DNA of 27,272 nucleotides from Dicyema japonicum. Its lineage: Eukaryota > Dicyemida > Rhombozoa > Dicyemidae. Location of the stretch: positions 1 to 27,272 of the forward strand of contig RDEW01000153.1 of the NCBI GenBank assembly GCA_011109175.1, in the 5' to 3' direction. Both the position numbers and the translations under genes were made by a program. The notes beneath the pieces are model-generated. The model did not search any database. It saw nothing but the letters and a program-made list of their open reading frames with translations, and had not been told where the DNA came from. Below, piece by piece: positions 9,269 through 18,891 of this stretch (the stretch's first letter is position 1; each line of letters begins with the position of its first letter).

Positions 9269-10058
9269 AAAATAACCAACCTAAAAAATAACGCTCAAAT
9301 AACCAGCAGCGCTCACGAGGGTCTCCTGTATCTAACCAAAGGCTTGACGATACGTGAAATCAAGTCGTACTTAAAAAAAATTTTAGATGCGAAAAATGAA
9401 AAATTACTATTTAAAAATAATTGCTATTTTCTGGTTGTCCAAGTTAATAATATGAATAGGTGCAATTGCAAAATATGTTGACATCTGAATATATCTCTAA
9501 CTTTTTGGAAGATGTAAATTGCTGCCAGAAGAGTTTGTACACTGTTGATCAAGTAATTGGGATATTCATTGAACTCCAGAGGACTGGTATCACCTGGAAA
9601 GCATTTTCATTTGCTATGAAGGCATTACAAATCAGCTGCCCAAAGAAAGCGAACATTCTACAAAATTTATTTGAAATTCTACTTTTTTTTATTTATCCAA
9701 ATCTTATGAAATTCCTGTTGAAATGTGTCAATCTAAGAGTTGAAAGTCTTCACAAACACCCTCATATTGAACGAACGTTCGAGGATTAATCTCCATAATG
9801 GAAAAGGTTTCCTCTCTTTCTTGCTCTTCCACTATTTTTCGTTTTTTGGGTGTTCGTGGATGAAACCCACCACCAAGTTGTATCTCAAGTAATTTCCAAA
9901 GCGATTCCTAGACATCTGGAACAAACTGGCATCATCTCCGCACGCTATTTCCGTAACATCATCACTGTATGACTTCACACGATTCTACAAAACCGAAGGA
10001 TGGGAATATTAGAATTATTGATTTTGTATTATCATTAGCTCAACTCTTTTTCACATAA
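9269..10058 (+). CDS. Candidate host gene, unidentified, with proposed tiny introns
   Basis: Four plus-strand exons are proposed: 9269-9433 (open but without a start Met), 9460-9776, 9807-9966 and 9999-10058 (TAA). Proposed introns are 9434-9459 (26 nt), 9777-9806 (30 nt) and 9967-9998 (32 nt), all GT...AG and frame-preserving. The largest exon is open for 106 codons (NMLTSEYISNFLEDVNCCQK at its start, AFSFAMKALQISCPKKANIL later). The third encodes a hydrophobic run LFLALPLFFVFWVFV that could cross a membrane, then RHLEQTGIISARYFRNIIT, and the last reads DGNIRIIDFVLSLAQ. I recognise no family. The introns rest on frame and splice signals only, not on homology, so the model is weaker than for the two identified genes. 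Confidence 0.4.
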
Positions 10059-10370
10059 AGGATTGCAGTCTGTTTCGCTTACATCCCGCTAGTTCAGTGG
10101 GGGCTTAAGCTGTGCTGTTCTCTTCGCTCACAGCCATTTGATGTAATTTCGGCTTAATGTCTCATAGCTAGTTAAGTAACTTCGGCCTCACTAACTTGTA
10201 GGAGACCAGCGGCTATTAAACCCGGTCACTCCCATAGATCGGTCAGTTTTGACATTGTAGACAAACAGTGTACTAATTCAGGACATTCAAAAAGGTAATT
10301 TGTTGTTAACTCGGAGAGGTTACAAATGGAACAGAGGAATGCCTCATGATTAGTAAAATTATTAGCTGGA
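10059..10370. other. No feature recognised
   Basis: Spacer between the candidate gene and the 3' end of the RTE element; no coherent coding pattern. Confidence 0.35.
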
Positions 10371-10416
10371 CCATTTTATTATTATTTATTTAAGCACTTC
10401 ACAAGAGCCATACTAA

Positions 10417-12422
10417 TTATAGCCCCGCATGTGCAGCAAAAGAAACAAGGTTAGATGTCATCCTTTTCCATGCTCCCCTGTTCCTAGCCAAGGCTCTCAT
10501 GCTGTCCAGGTCGTCGGCATTTGTTAGGTTTTTTTTATACTGACCAGGTCTTTTTGTAAGACTATTGGCAGTGTTGTTCTTGGTCTTCCCGATAGCGGCC
10601 TTCTTCGCTAACATAGTATGTTTCCATAGATATGTTCGGTGGGGAAGTTAATTCCATCCTCAGCACGTGTCCGAAGAGCCTCCATCGGGATTCCAGTACT
10701 TCTAAGCTGATAGGTCTAGTGCTGCATCTCTTATATAAAGCATTCCTAGATATTCTCGTAGGCCAAGTAGTTCCTGTTATTTTTCTCAGCTGACCTCTGT
10801 GGAACGAGTCTAGTTTTTTCATATCCGCTGATGAGGTCGCCCAAGTTCCAGCGTTATATAAAAGTACGGGTTTTATGAATGAGTCGTATAGTAGGATTCT
10901 CATTTTTGTGTCGATGCCTTTTTGATTGAGCCATAAATTCTTCAGTTTATATAACGCAGCATTGGCTAGAGTTTTCCTACGTAAAATATCTTCGCTATCT
11001 CCCATAAGTGAACCGAGTTTCTTTACTTGTCGCCACTTCTCTTCTAGGACGTTACTCATCCTTCTTATCTCTGTGAGTTCTGTTTTTCTCTGTTCACAGT
11101 AAGAAACCATTTCCCTAGTACATCTGGTGCTTTTTCTAATAGGTTTTCCAGGACCTCTTTGTCTTCAGAAATTAGGTCTACATCGTCCGCGTAGATTACT
11201 TCTTCCGTCTTTCCTTGGTATGACGGTCTAAGTTCCCTCATAGCGGCTTCCAAATAAATTGTGAATAGTAGAGGAGAAAGAGAGTCTCCTTGTGGAGTGC
11301 CCGTATTTGTTTCAAATTTTCTTGAATAGGTTTTTCCGACTCTCACAAGGAGCTCAGTGTTAGAAAGTAGAATTCGGATCATCCTTAGACTCGATTCATC
11401 AAGAAATCCGCCCAGTACCCCCATTAATTTGTTCCTGTTAACCGTATCAAAAGCTCTTGATAGGTCAATTCCCAAAATATTGGTGGCGTTACGGTATCTT
11501 TGATATGTTGCACACCTCCATCTGTGACTCCAGACTGCATCAGCTGTGGATCTCCCTTCTCGAAAACCACTTTGACTATCTGGTAGGTATTTGTAAGCAG
11601 GTCCTTTTATTCGTTCAAGCACAATGTTTGCCAAGACTTTGCGTAATGAATTTAGTAGTATGATGGGTCGCAAATTTTCGAGCGGTCCTCTGTTTTTGTT
11701 AGTTTTTTGTATGGGGATTAGTAGTCCCGTACCCAGAGGTAGAGTTGAGTTAGTTGAAAACATTTCATTTAGTAGTGTAGCGATTTTTTCAAAAAGGAGG
11801 TCAGGGCCGTATTTCAGTAGTTCTGGGTTTATCGCATCTGGTCCGGGGCTTCTGTTATTCTTGAGTTTTCGGCAGGCCGTTTTGATTTCCTCGGCCGTGA
11901 TTGGTATCTTAAGGGGTCTTGGCCTTCCATCAAATGGGTGGATTGCTATGGTTTTGATGTTGAAAAGCTTCTCAAAGTGGCCGCGATGGCTTCAGTTTGT
12001 TCTTTGGTGTTCAGTATCAGCTTACCGTTCTCGTCTTTTATGGTTAGTCGACTTCGGTTCGTTCGCCGCAGCAAACGGGCAGCGACGTACACCTGTGCGT
12101 TGTCTTTCACTTTGTTTACTTCTTCTATACAGGAGGCTATTTCTTCTATGAAAAGCTTCTTGTTCAGACCCTTTATTTTTCTTCTGACACGTTGTCTTTC
12201 GCCTTGAAGGGCTTTTATCGCATTAGTGTCAGTGGCATTTGATTTTCTCATATTTATTTCTTTTAGACTTTTCGCAAGCTCGGGAACATCTGGATGAATA
12301 GCCTTCAGGTGCATTTTACTATTCTCCCTTTTGCCAAGACATGCTTCAGCAGCTTCGTTGATGGTGTCCTTTGTGCGTTTCCAGGCGTCTTCTAGCGTGG
12401 TATCCACCAATACGTCCTGCAA
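10417..12422 (-). pseudogene. RTE LINE, reverse transcriptase part
   Basis: 12422-11946 is a charged linker (DTTLEDAWKRTKDTINEAAE) joining endonuclease to RT. RT blocks then follow: GTGLLIPIQKTNKNRGPLEN, LRPIILLNSLRKVLANIVLE, LPDSQSGFREGRSTADAVW, motif A LGIDLSRAFDTVNR, motif B GTPQGDSLSPLLFTIYLE, catalytic YADDVDLIS, and thumb FIKPVLLYNAGTWATSSADM with FHRGQLRKITGTTW. The catalytic Asp residues are retained. Frameshifts lie near 11945-11765, 11100 and 10610. It would reverse-transcribe the LINE RNA at a nicked target if intact. Confidence 0.75.
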
Positions 12423-12472
12423 ATTAGTCTGAATGTATTGTTGATATCTCTCAGTAATCTCCGGTTGAGAAA

Positions 12473-13371
12473 TCAGCCTTTCAGTCGCGTAGTCGCCTCT
12501 GATTTTTCAAATTCGTGATTTTTTGCATTCCTGTATTTAGTGGCATGTTTTTTCAGGGTGAAGGTCGCAATAACCATCTTGTGGTCGCTGACAGTCGTCG
12601 AACCTTCATATGAACGTGCGTTTACTAGTAGGTGTTTGTCTTTAGCCCGGCATATGACATAATCGATTTGGTTGTATATTGGACCAGCTTTCCTTCTGAG
12701 TTCCTTCGCTTCCCCATCCACGTAGTTTTGTGGCAGGCAGGATGCGTAAATGCAGTATTGCATAGGAAAAGGTTGTTTGCCATACAAAAGTGACCAAGTA
12801 TTGTCCCGGGTAAATTTCTTATTCCACGTCCATGTTCTCCCAAGAAAACATCATCCGGGTTATTCTTCATCCCGACTTTTGCATTCAAATCACCAGCAAT
12901 GAGTATTAGTGATGACGACTCATATTCGTTGTACGTCCGTAACAGTGTTGAATAGAAGTCGTCTAGTTCTGTCGGATCTTTCGCTACTCTCCCGCAGTGT
13001 GGCGCATAAACATTTACAATTGTCAGAAAGCTCTTCGAAGGAGGTAAGTCGTTTAGCCGGATTTGTATAACACAGATCCTGTCATTCACACTCCATATAC
13101 GGTGGACTGCACTTGTCAGCTTTGAGTGGATGGCAAATCCAAGTCCATAATGTTTGAGTCGCTCGGCTGACATATAATTCGATATTCGCCAAAGTTTTCA
13201 TCAAGGCTACAAGTGACTTTCGTCTCTTGTAGACACCCAATAGAAACGTCGTATCTCTCCAGGTCATCACAGAGAATCTTCCTCGACCAGGTCGTAGATA
13301 AGGCCTCTAGCATTGAACGTAAGGACTTTTAGACGAGATGCATCCCTTTGTATCCATTGCCTTTTAGACAT
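12473..13371 (-). pseudogene. RTE LINE, APE-type endonuclease part
   Basis: ATG 13371 starts MSKRQWIQRDASRLKVLTFN, then ARGL; the LTFNARG block supplies the first catalytic Asn. After frameshifts come CLQETKV (catalytic Glu), IHSKLTSAVHRIWSVNDRI, IVNVYAPHCGRVAKD, IAGDLNAKVG (Asp and Asn) and finally VSDHKMVIATFTLKKH (Asp-His pair). These are the blocks of an apurinic-type endonuclease that nicks the target. The frame changes at least three times (near 13315, 13170 and 12780), so no protein is made. It matches the plus-strand fragment at 23440-24230 block for block (for example INVYAPHSGRVAKD there). Confidence 0.75.
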
Positions 13372-13462
13372 TTTCCTCAATTGCGATCCAATCAAGAAAC
13401 GAGGCACGTCACCACCTCACCAAAAAATTCCAACTATAATCACAGGAATTCTGATTAAATAG

Positions 13463-13800
13463 GACCATATTCGGTTTCAATAATTTGGGATGCTGCCTGT
13501 ACTGACAGCTTTTCCCAGTCGAAACTTTTGAGGTCGGCAATGAAAGCGGGAGAGGCTGCCCGTTTATATGAAAACTCAAAAATAAAGAAATACAGCAGCC
13601 TCCTAAACCGTTTCCATGTACAGCCAGTCGTCGTCGAGACGAGCGGAGTCTTTGGCCCCAAGATGGTCTCTTTCCTTAGAGCACTTGGGTGTCTATTGAC
13701 CAAAGCCTAGAGGGAGCGTCGGGAAACCGAGTGGCTTTTCCAAAGGATATCCCTGGCAGTAGTCAGAGGTAACAGCCACCGATCATATGCTGACTCAGTA
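13463..13800 (+). mobile_element. REL-family LINE C-terminal fragment A
   Basis: Plus-strand frame gives SIIWDAACTDSFSQSKLLR, then YSSLLNRFHVQPVVVETSGV and [18 protein letters not shown], a stop at 13708-13710, and in another frame ERRETEWLFQRISLAVVRGN. This is the C-terminal module of a LINE family whose ORF ends with a zinc-like CxC...HxxxC, an RPD...WD nuclease core and a VVETxGxxG...RxTxWLxQRxSxAxxRGN tail. The WD catalytic-type Asp is present here. The RPD half lies outside the fragment. Confidence 0.6.
13636..13788 (+). repeat. Direct repeat, copy 1 (REL tail)
   Basis: About 153 bp beginning GAGACGAGCGGAGTCTTTGG, repeated almost exactly at 14020-14171. Positions 13654-13701 also form an inverted repeat with 13828-13876. 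Confidence 0.7.
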
Positions 13801-13827
13801 ATTAACTACTCATGTTTCCTAATAATN

Positions 13828-14019
13828 GGTCAATAGAAGACCCAAGTGCTCTAAGGAAAGAGACCGTCTTGGGGCCAGGCAGCATCCCAAATTAAGCATT
13901 TGCCCCGAGAGAAGGGGAAGACAGTAATTCCATCGGGTCGCTTCCCATCATCCCTACTCAAGCCCGTTGGCTCTAGAATGGATGGGTATCCCGCCAACTC
14001 GAGGGCGCGCTCACCACTA
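13828..14019 (-). mobile_element. REL-family LINE fragment B, inverted, internally deleted
   Basis: Minus-strand translation gives [17 protein letters not shown], then [20 protein letters not shown], then DAAW, and jumps straight into the tail block (GPKTV, frameshifted) that fragment A reaches about 150 nt later. RPD followed about 13 residues later by WD is the signature of this nuclease core and of REL-type LINEs in general. The fragment starts next to an undetermined base at 13827. Confidence 0.6.
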
Positions 14020-14175
14020 GAGACGAGCGGAGTCTTTGGCCCAAGACGTCTCTTTCCTTAGAGCACTTGGGTGTCTATTGACCAAAGCCTCGAGGGAGCG
14101 TCGGGAAACCGAGTGGCTTTTCCAAAGGATATCCCTGGCAGTAGTCAGAGGTAACAGCCACTCGATCATATCCGC
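14020..14175 (+). mobile_element. REL-family LINE fragment C (direct repeat copy 2)
   Basis: Near-identical copy of 13636-13788 (VETSGVFGP region, RRETEWLFQRISLAVVRGN). It lacks a few bases in the GPK-VSF segment. With fragments A and B it makes a plus/minus/plus arrangement within 700 bp. Confidence 0.65.
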
Positions 14176-14286
14176 TGGACTTTAGAACGATTTTATTGTT
14201 ATTGTTAAAATTAAAATATTTAAAAAAAAATTTATAATAAAATATAGTTAAAAATTTTTATTAATGGAAATAATTAAAATAATTAA

Positions 14287-14975
14287 TTAACACGGCCATC
14301 CATCCAAAGTGGACCTCGCCGACATTATTGACGTTGTGTTGCCTCTCACGATTGAAACAGAGATCAACTGGAGAAGCCACCGGGTCTCACGTGCGTCGTG
14401 GCTTTTTAGTGTAGCTAAGCGTCCCAATTTCTTTAGGAAGCGAAGCAATTCTTCACTTATTCCTCCAGTTGTCTCGACCACTATCGGATAAAACGCGAAT
14501 CGGTTCATAAATCTTCTCCTTTGCTCTCATCGTTTATTCCGCGGCATACAGTGTGTCAACCGCGCCCCGACAATGTTGGATAAGCAAGTGTGTCGACACA
14601 AGTTGCGCCCCAGACCAAAGGTTTCCCCTCTTCAAATGGGAAAATTGTGATCCCTTCGGGACGTTTTCCGTCTCTTCTTTTCCAGGCCAACAGGTTCTAG
14701 TATGGCTGGTATCCCGCGGACTCCAGGGCTCGCTTAACAATCTGTTGATCGCCTTGTGTCTTGGGAATCGTCCTGCATTTCTTCGACAAGAGAGGGCATG
14801 GTGTCCATAACAATCGACGGTTGCGCCACACCGGGCATTTGTGAGTCCGACAAATATCCAGTCCAAGTCTGGTGGAAATGCCGATGCGGACAGTATCGTC
14901 GTCAAGGTGGGTCCCGACACTACCAACGGGGAGTGCATTGATCCAAGCGCCACTCGATTCGCATCTTCCAGTGAC
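14287..14975 (-). mobile_element. REL-family LINE fragment D
   Basis: Minus strand 14975-14287. The sequence passes, with frame changes, through GISTRLGLDI-like sequence, then CGATVDCYGHHALSCRRNAG and RFPRHKAINRLL (CxC...HxxxC block). Next is the nuclease core, where P-E replaces PD and [12 protein letters not shown] has Gly in place of the catalytic-type Asp. The tail is [20 protein letters not shown] then [20 protein letters not shown]. The tail is about 94% identical by eye to 16079-16358, which lies in the opposite orientation beyond METTL1. Degenerate and inactive. Confidence 0.65.
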
Positions 14976-15370
14976 TAGACAGGCACGTCTGTGTTGGTTT
15001 GATTGGTTCAGAAGCCTCTCATATTTATCCTCGCAGATTTGACTTTATAATTTTTGATTAATATAATATTTTTGATTAAAAACTACATTTTTATAAGTTT
15101 TTCCAGGTCTTTTTGTCTTCGACTCTTTAATTCCTGAGTCATCTAGGGAATCGGATTTTTACACGCAAAGGAGATCTCCTTGAGCGCTAGTGGCTATTTG
15201 CTCGGTCGATTGTTTCTTTAATGTAATAAAGGCAAAAAATTATAAGTAAATAATGAACTAAAACTACAAAAAATAAGATTCAAAATATAATATTTTTTAT
15301 AAAAAATATAATTATGAATAAAAATAATAAGATTCTAAATTAATAAATTTAAATTTTTCCATGTTTTGTG
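14976..15370. other. Upstream region of METTL1
   Basis: Contains the 5' edge of fragment D, then AT-rich sequence. Near 15165-15205 a 36-nt segment (reverse complement CAAATAGCCACTAGCGCTCA...) resembles 9296-9331 (CAAATAACCAGCAGCGCTCA...). A short upstream ATG at 15361 is out of frame with the METTL1 start at 15371. Confidence 0.3.
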
Positions 15371-16358
15371 ATGGGTCACGTGAAGCTACCGCAGAAGAAG
15401 TATTACCGTCAAAGGGCTCACTGTAATCCAATGTCAGACGATAATTTCGACGTGTTTTGTGTGTTTTTACCGCCGTAGCCCTGTTACGGCCGTCACAGTG
15501 GAATTTCAAATGTCTTTTTAGTCAAGACGACGCCAATCTTGCTGATGAAGAGATCAGAATTGTTGATGTTGGCTGTGGATTCGGCGGACTTTTATGTATA
15601 AAACTATTCTGACTCAACCTCAGTTCGACTCTCTTCGCTTTTCCCCCAAAAGCTAATAATTGGACTGGAGATTCGAAGGAAAGTCTCGGAATACGTGAAA
15701 CAGAAGATTCTAAGCCTAAGAGAAGACGGCTTCGGTAACTTGGCTTGTCTACGGACGAACGCTATGAAATACCTAACAAATTATTTTAAGAAGGGGCAGG
15801 TTGGGAGGATCTTATTTGCAGCTGGAGAAGATCTTTATACTGTTTCCTGATCCCCACTTCAAGAAGTCTAAGCACAAGTGGAGATTCGTCAACTCCAGCA
15901 CAGTCGACGAGCTGGCCTTCGTCTTGGCGATTGGCGTAGTCCTAGTTGGATTTTGTTAGGGAATCGTCTATACTATTACAGACGTGGAGGAACTGCACGT
16001 GTGGATGGATTCCATCTTCTCGGCCCATAAATTGTTTAGGAAGCTCTCTGAAGAGGAACTGGTTTGTTTGTTGCTTTTCACACTGTATTCCGCGGAAAAA
16101 ACGATGATGGCAAAGGAGAAGAAGTACGAAGCGCTACGCGACCGATTCGCGTTTTATCCGATAGTGGTCGAGACAACTGGAGGAATAAGTGGAAAATCGC
16201 TTCGCTTCCTAAAGAAACTTGGACGCTTAGCTACACTAAAAAGCCACGACGCACGTGAGACCCGGTGGCTACTCCAGTTGATCTCTGTTGCAATCGTGAG
16301 AGGCAACGCAACGTCGATAATGTCGGCGGGGTCCACTTTGGATGGATGGCAGTTTTAA
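15371..16358 (+). CDS. METTL1: tRNA (guanine-N7-)-methyltransferase METTL1/TrmB, C-terminus replaced by LINE sequence
   Basis: Exons 15371-15458, 15479-15595, 15624-15799, 15822-15935 and 15960-16358; introns of 20, 28, 22 and 24 nt, all GT...AG. The spliced frame is 894 nt (297 aa; human METTL1 is 276). The family enzyme methylates G46 of tRNAs with a WDR4 partner. Visible blocks: [15 protein letters not shown] at the N-terminus, SAM-binding [39 protein letters not shown], catalytic [14 protein letters not shown], and [14 protein letters not shown]. After LSEEEL (donor-like GT at 16062) a 17-nt T-rich stub leads into a REL-LINE tail, in frame to TAA 16356-16358. The normal ending, with its TEEGKKV substrate-binding segment, is missing from the window, so activity is doubtful. 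A 24-nt in-frame GT-AG pair at 15498-15521 could be a further intron. Confidence 0.88.
16079..16358 (+). mobile_element. REL-family LINE tail fused in frame to METTL1
   Basis: From CACACTGTAT at 16079 the sequence is a copy of the reverse complement of 14287-14520. It encodes [20 protein letters not shown], then [20 protein letters not shown] and [20 protein letters not shown], ending at TAA. Unlike fragment D it has no frameshift. It begins 17 nt after the last METTL1-like codon, inside what looks like the start of a fifth tiny intron, so the element probably landed in that intron. Confidence 0.75.
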
Positions 16359-17259
16359 ATATGCTTTACTGGATATAAATCAACTGATTATTTTTCTAAA
16401 ATTTGATTGATTTGAATGATAATGAATACGCAATTTATGAAAATGAATACGCAATTTCTAATAATGAAAAATCCTGTAAATCTTTAATAACATTTCCTAT
16501 ATAAAAATGCAAAAAAAGTCGATGGAGTTTCACGTACGGCGGAGTTCCACGTGCGGACGGTGACAATTATCATTTTATTTTTTTATTTTAAAACCAAGAA
16601 TCACAGACAAATAAAATATAAGAGAGTGGGGGCCGTCAAGTGATCACGGCCTCCTTAGGCAGCCACCTCATCTTTTCTGGTGTTCCTTCCGAGAACCGAC
16701 ACACTTCCTATATGGATGATCCACTTGTTGGAAAATTGGAGGTTTCAAATGGGCTCCCGCGTGGCTAATTGGTTTAAGTTTTATGTTTGTTTGTTTACAT
16801 TCACTTCTTTCTCGGTGTATCCGGGGTTAATAAATAAATGGGCTTTCATTTTTTTACAGGTGCCTCGAACGGAGTTGGCATTAGTGGCGAGGGTGGGAAC
16901 CTACTCCCCTCGTGACTATTACTTGGAAAGGAATCGATTTTCTTTAGGTCGGTATAGGATAGGTGAGTACCCCATGTAAAGGTGATTTATTGTGGAGTGG
17001 AAACAGTTTTTGTAGTATCTAAGTAGAGTTTTTACAAAATTTAGTTTTTGTTGAGAGGAGGAAATGATGTTGCTGGCATGTTATATGAAGGTCATATGGG
17101 GTTGGATATGATCCCCAGTATTTTGATAGAGTTAGTGGTGGGGATTGACGTTTTATTAAGTTCAAAATGATCCAAGTTCCCGTAACGCTAATCCATGACT
17201 TGATCCAAAATTCGCGCAACTCTCCTGCTTAAGGCCTTGATAGGCTATGTATCCTCCAC
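16359..17259. other. LINE debris and unassigned sequence
   Basis: No gene recognised. 16628-16654 can fold into a hairpin (GGGGGCCGT ... ACGGCCTCC). 16821-16839 reads CCGGGGTTAATAAATAAAT, matching the 3' terminus of the CR1-like LINE at 22967-22980, so a copy end probably lies here. On the minus strand near 17100-17150, SIKILGI-like sequence resembles the block before an RT thumb, a weak sign of another scrap. Confidence 0.4.
16821..16839 (+). other. CR1-like LINE 3' terminal motif
   Basis: CCGGGGTTAATAA is identical to the end of the long CR1-like element (22967-22979) and is likewise followed by A/T-rich sequence. Confidence 0.5.
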
Positions 17260-17960
17260 TTGAATCACATCGTACCTAGTGGAGTCAATGCTCTCAAGGC
17301 CATTTATGAATTCTCAATTAACTCATGTTTTATTCTTACATTATGCAAGAAATCGATGATTATCCCTGGACTCAAAAACAACAAGGATTCCTTCTACAGA
17401 CTTATTTCGTCAGTTGTATCGAAGATTTTGAACGAGATTTCAGACTACCTGTATGTTTTCCATTCCATATGTCCCGATTCCGCTACCTCCCCAAAGGTCT
17501 CCCTCTGGAATCTGTTCTCTCACCATCATTTTTAACCCAAACCTCATCGACATCCTAATGACCTAGAAAACGATCCTTCTATCATACGCCAATGACATTG
17601 ATATTGCATCCAAGGATAAACGCATTCATTTGGTATCTGTGATGTCTAAGAAATTCTGACTGGATGGTGACAAACTGGATATCTCCATCCACGTCGAAAT
17701 CCTCAGTAACAATCTTTACAACTGACCGGAGACAATTTAACCACAGACAGAGTATATACCTCAACTACGAACTCCTGAACCACGTTTGACACTTCACTCA
17801 GTTTTGAAGTACTTTCCACCAGAAAAACGAAAATAAAACATTTTCCAAAAAATACTTTGCCACTCGAACAGCCAGCAAAAAAGTGTCTATCTTCTTGTAC
17901 AAAAAAAATTCATTAGGACGACGCTAAATTATGCTTCCCCATGATGGATCCCTTTTATAG
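17260..17960 (+). mobile_element. CR1/Jockey-like RT fragment, heavily decayed
   Basis: Plus strand matches the RT of the long LINE at 21.2-22.4 kb in order, with deletions: GVNALKAIYEFSINSCF (compare GLLALKDIYEFSINKCF), IIPGLKNN, SVVSKILNEIS, LPKGLPLESVLSP (motif B with Gly-Ser changes) and SYANDIDIA at 17582-17605, where the catalytic YADD has become YAND. Further on, decayed thumb-like sequence occurs. Multiple stops and frameshifts; no function expected. Confidence 0.65.
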
Positions 17961-18689
17961 GGCATTATCCGTCTCTTTCTAGGACTGAGAGAGAAGTTCG
18001 GGATATCTTTGGTTACCCTGGACCTCCAAAACTCAACGTCAAAGTAATGGATCTCTGGTTTTTGAAAATTGCCAGTTTCCTAAATTTTAGCGAAAATGAG
18101 GAGGTAATAATTTAAGACTGCAGCCATTGTTGGCTGAGTGGTTGGCACCTCTCTAAGAATGTCTAGTCTTACGATTGGCGTCTTTCAGATGCACCAGACT
18201 CTATTCAAAAACTTAGTGAAGAAGGCTAATGCACAATGGAATAAAGTATCGATTTCCATGACAGCATTGGCGTTTATGGCGGTGCCCAAATGGCCCTTCG
18301 ACGTGAGTGGCCTAATACCGAAGGCACATTACAAGACACCAGTTATTCTCCCAAAAATGCTGGTACATAGAAAACAATTACAGCTGTGGAGTTGAGAAGG
18401 CCAAGGCCACACTAAAAACTCGCTAAACCTCATAACAATTTTACGTTTTTTTTCATATTGTGGGAAATCCAAATTAATACAAAGTCATTCATGTGAAACT
18501 TTTACGTATGTGCAGCTCAAGACACATGCTCTGATTTCAACTCATGTAATCTGTAATCCTATGGTCTCAACCCCCTTTTGAATCTTTCAGTTTGATCGAC
18601 TGGAGAGCAAATCTTAGCCTACACGAAAGCAGTTTTTGTGGCAAACATCCTTCCGTAACTATTTACTGCGTTTGGGTATTTGTGTTTGC
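17961..18689. other. Unassigned stretch with one 85-codon frame
   Basis: Plus frame 18138-18395 (LFKNLVKKANAQWNKVSISM) is open but unlike any protein I know. A tRNA A-box-like GGCTGAGTGGTTGG occurs at 18132-18145 with no B box after it. Probably further transposon debris. Confidence 0.3.
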
Positions 18690-18890
18690 CGTTAATATTC
18701 TGGAATAGGTTTTCCGACTCTGACGGTGAACACCATGTTTAACAGTAAAATTCTGATAACTTTTAAACTAGACTTGTCCCCCAATTGTTCAAGTTCCTCC
18801 ATCCACGTTATCTTGTAATAGGCTCCTGATAAGTCTATTCGCATAATATTGGTAGTTTTTGTGTGTCTCTGGTGCGTCGTTCATCTCCTA
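18690..18890 (-). mobile_element. RTE-type RT fragment
   Basis: Plus-strand sequence such as AATAGGTTTTCCGACTCTGA and CATAATATTGGTAGTTTTTG parallels 11325-11490 in the RTE element (AATAGGTTTTTCCGACTCTC; CAAAATATTGGTGGCGTTAC), covering motif A to the block before motif B. It is a diverged relative rather than a recent copy, and ends at an undetermined base (18891). Confidence 0.55.
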
Positions 18891-18891
18891 N

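Larger units (their letters stand above)
10371..13371 (-). mobile_element. Near full-length RTE-type LINE, decayed
   Basis: About 3 kb on the minus strand, with the single-ORF order of RTE elements: APE-like endonuclease (13371-12473), linker (12422-11946), reverse transcriptase (11763-10562) and a C-terminal RGAWKR block (10614-10417). The 3' end is A/T-rich, AATAAATAATAATAAAATGG at 10390-10371, like the short repeat tails of RTE. Several frameshifts split the ORF. Every catalytic block is still recognisable, so it is older than an active copy but not ancient. No target-site duplication was identified. Confidence 0.75.

Noticed and set aside
11457-12207. Plus-strand ORFs including a 175-codon frame
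   Set aside because: Antisense to RTE RT motifs A and B and the linker; composition is that of a reversed coding strand.
14309-14941. Plus-strand ORFs over the REL fragment
   Set aside because: Shadows; the minus strand carries CGATVDCYGHHALSC and the VVETTGG tail.
15361-15441. Alternative METTL1 start at ATG 15361
   Set aside because: Out of frame with KKYYRQRAH; at most a short upstream ORF.
15498-15521. Additional 24-nt intron inside METTL1 exon 2
   Set aside because: Splice signals are good and frame is kept either way, but the retained reading keeps a Trp at the position of the conserved MDW. Left as an alternative only.
18120-18170. tRNA gene suggested by GGCTGAGTGGTTGG
   Set aside because: No B box or acceptor stem pairing follows at tRNA spacing.
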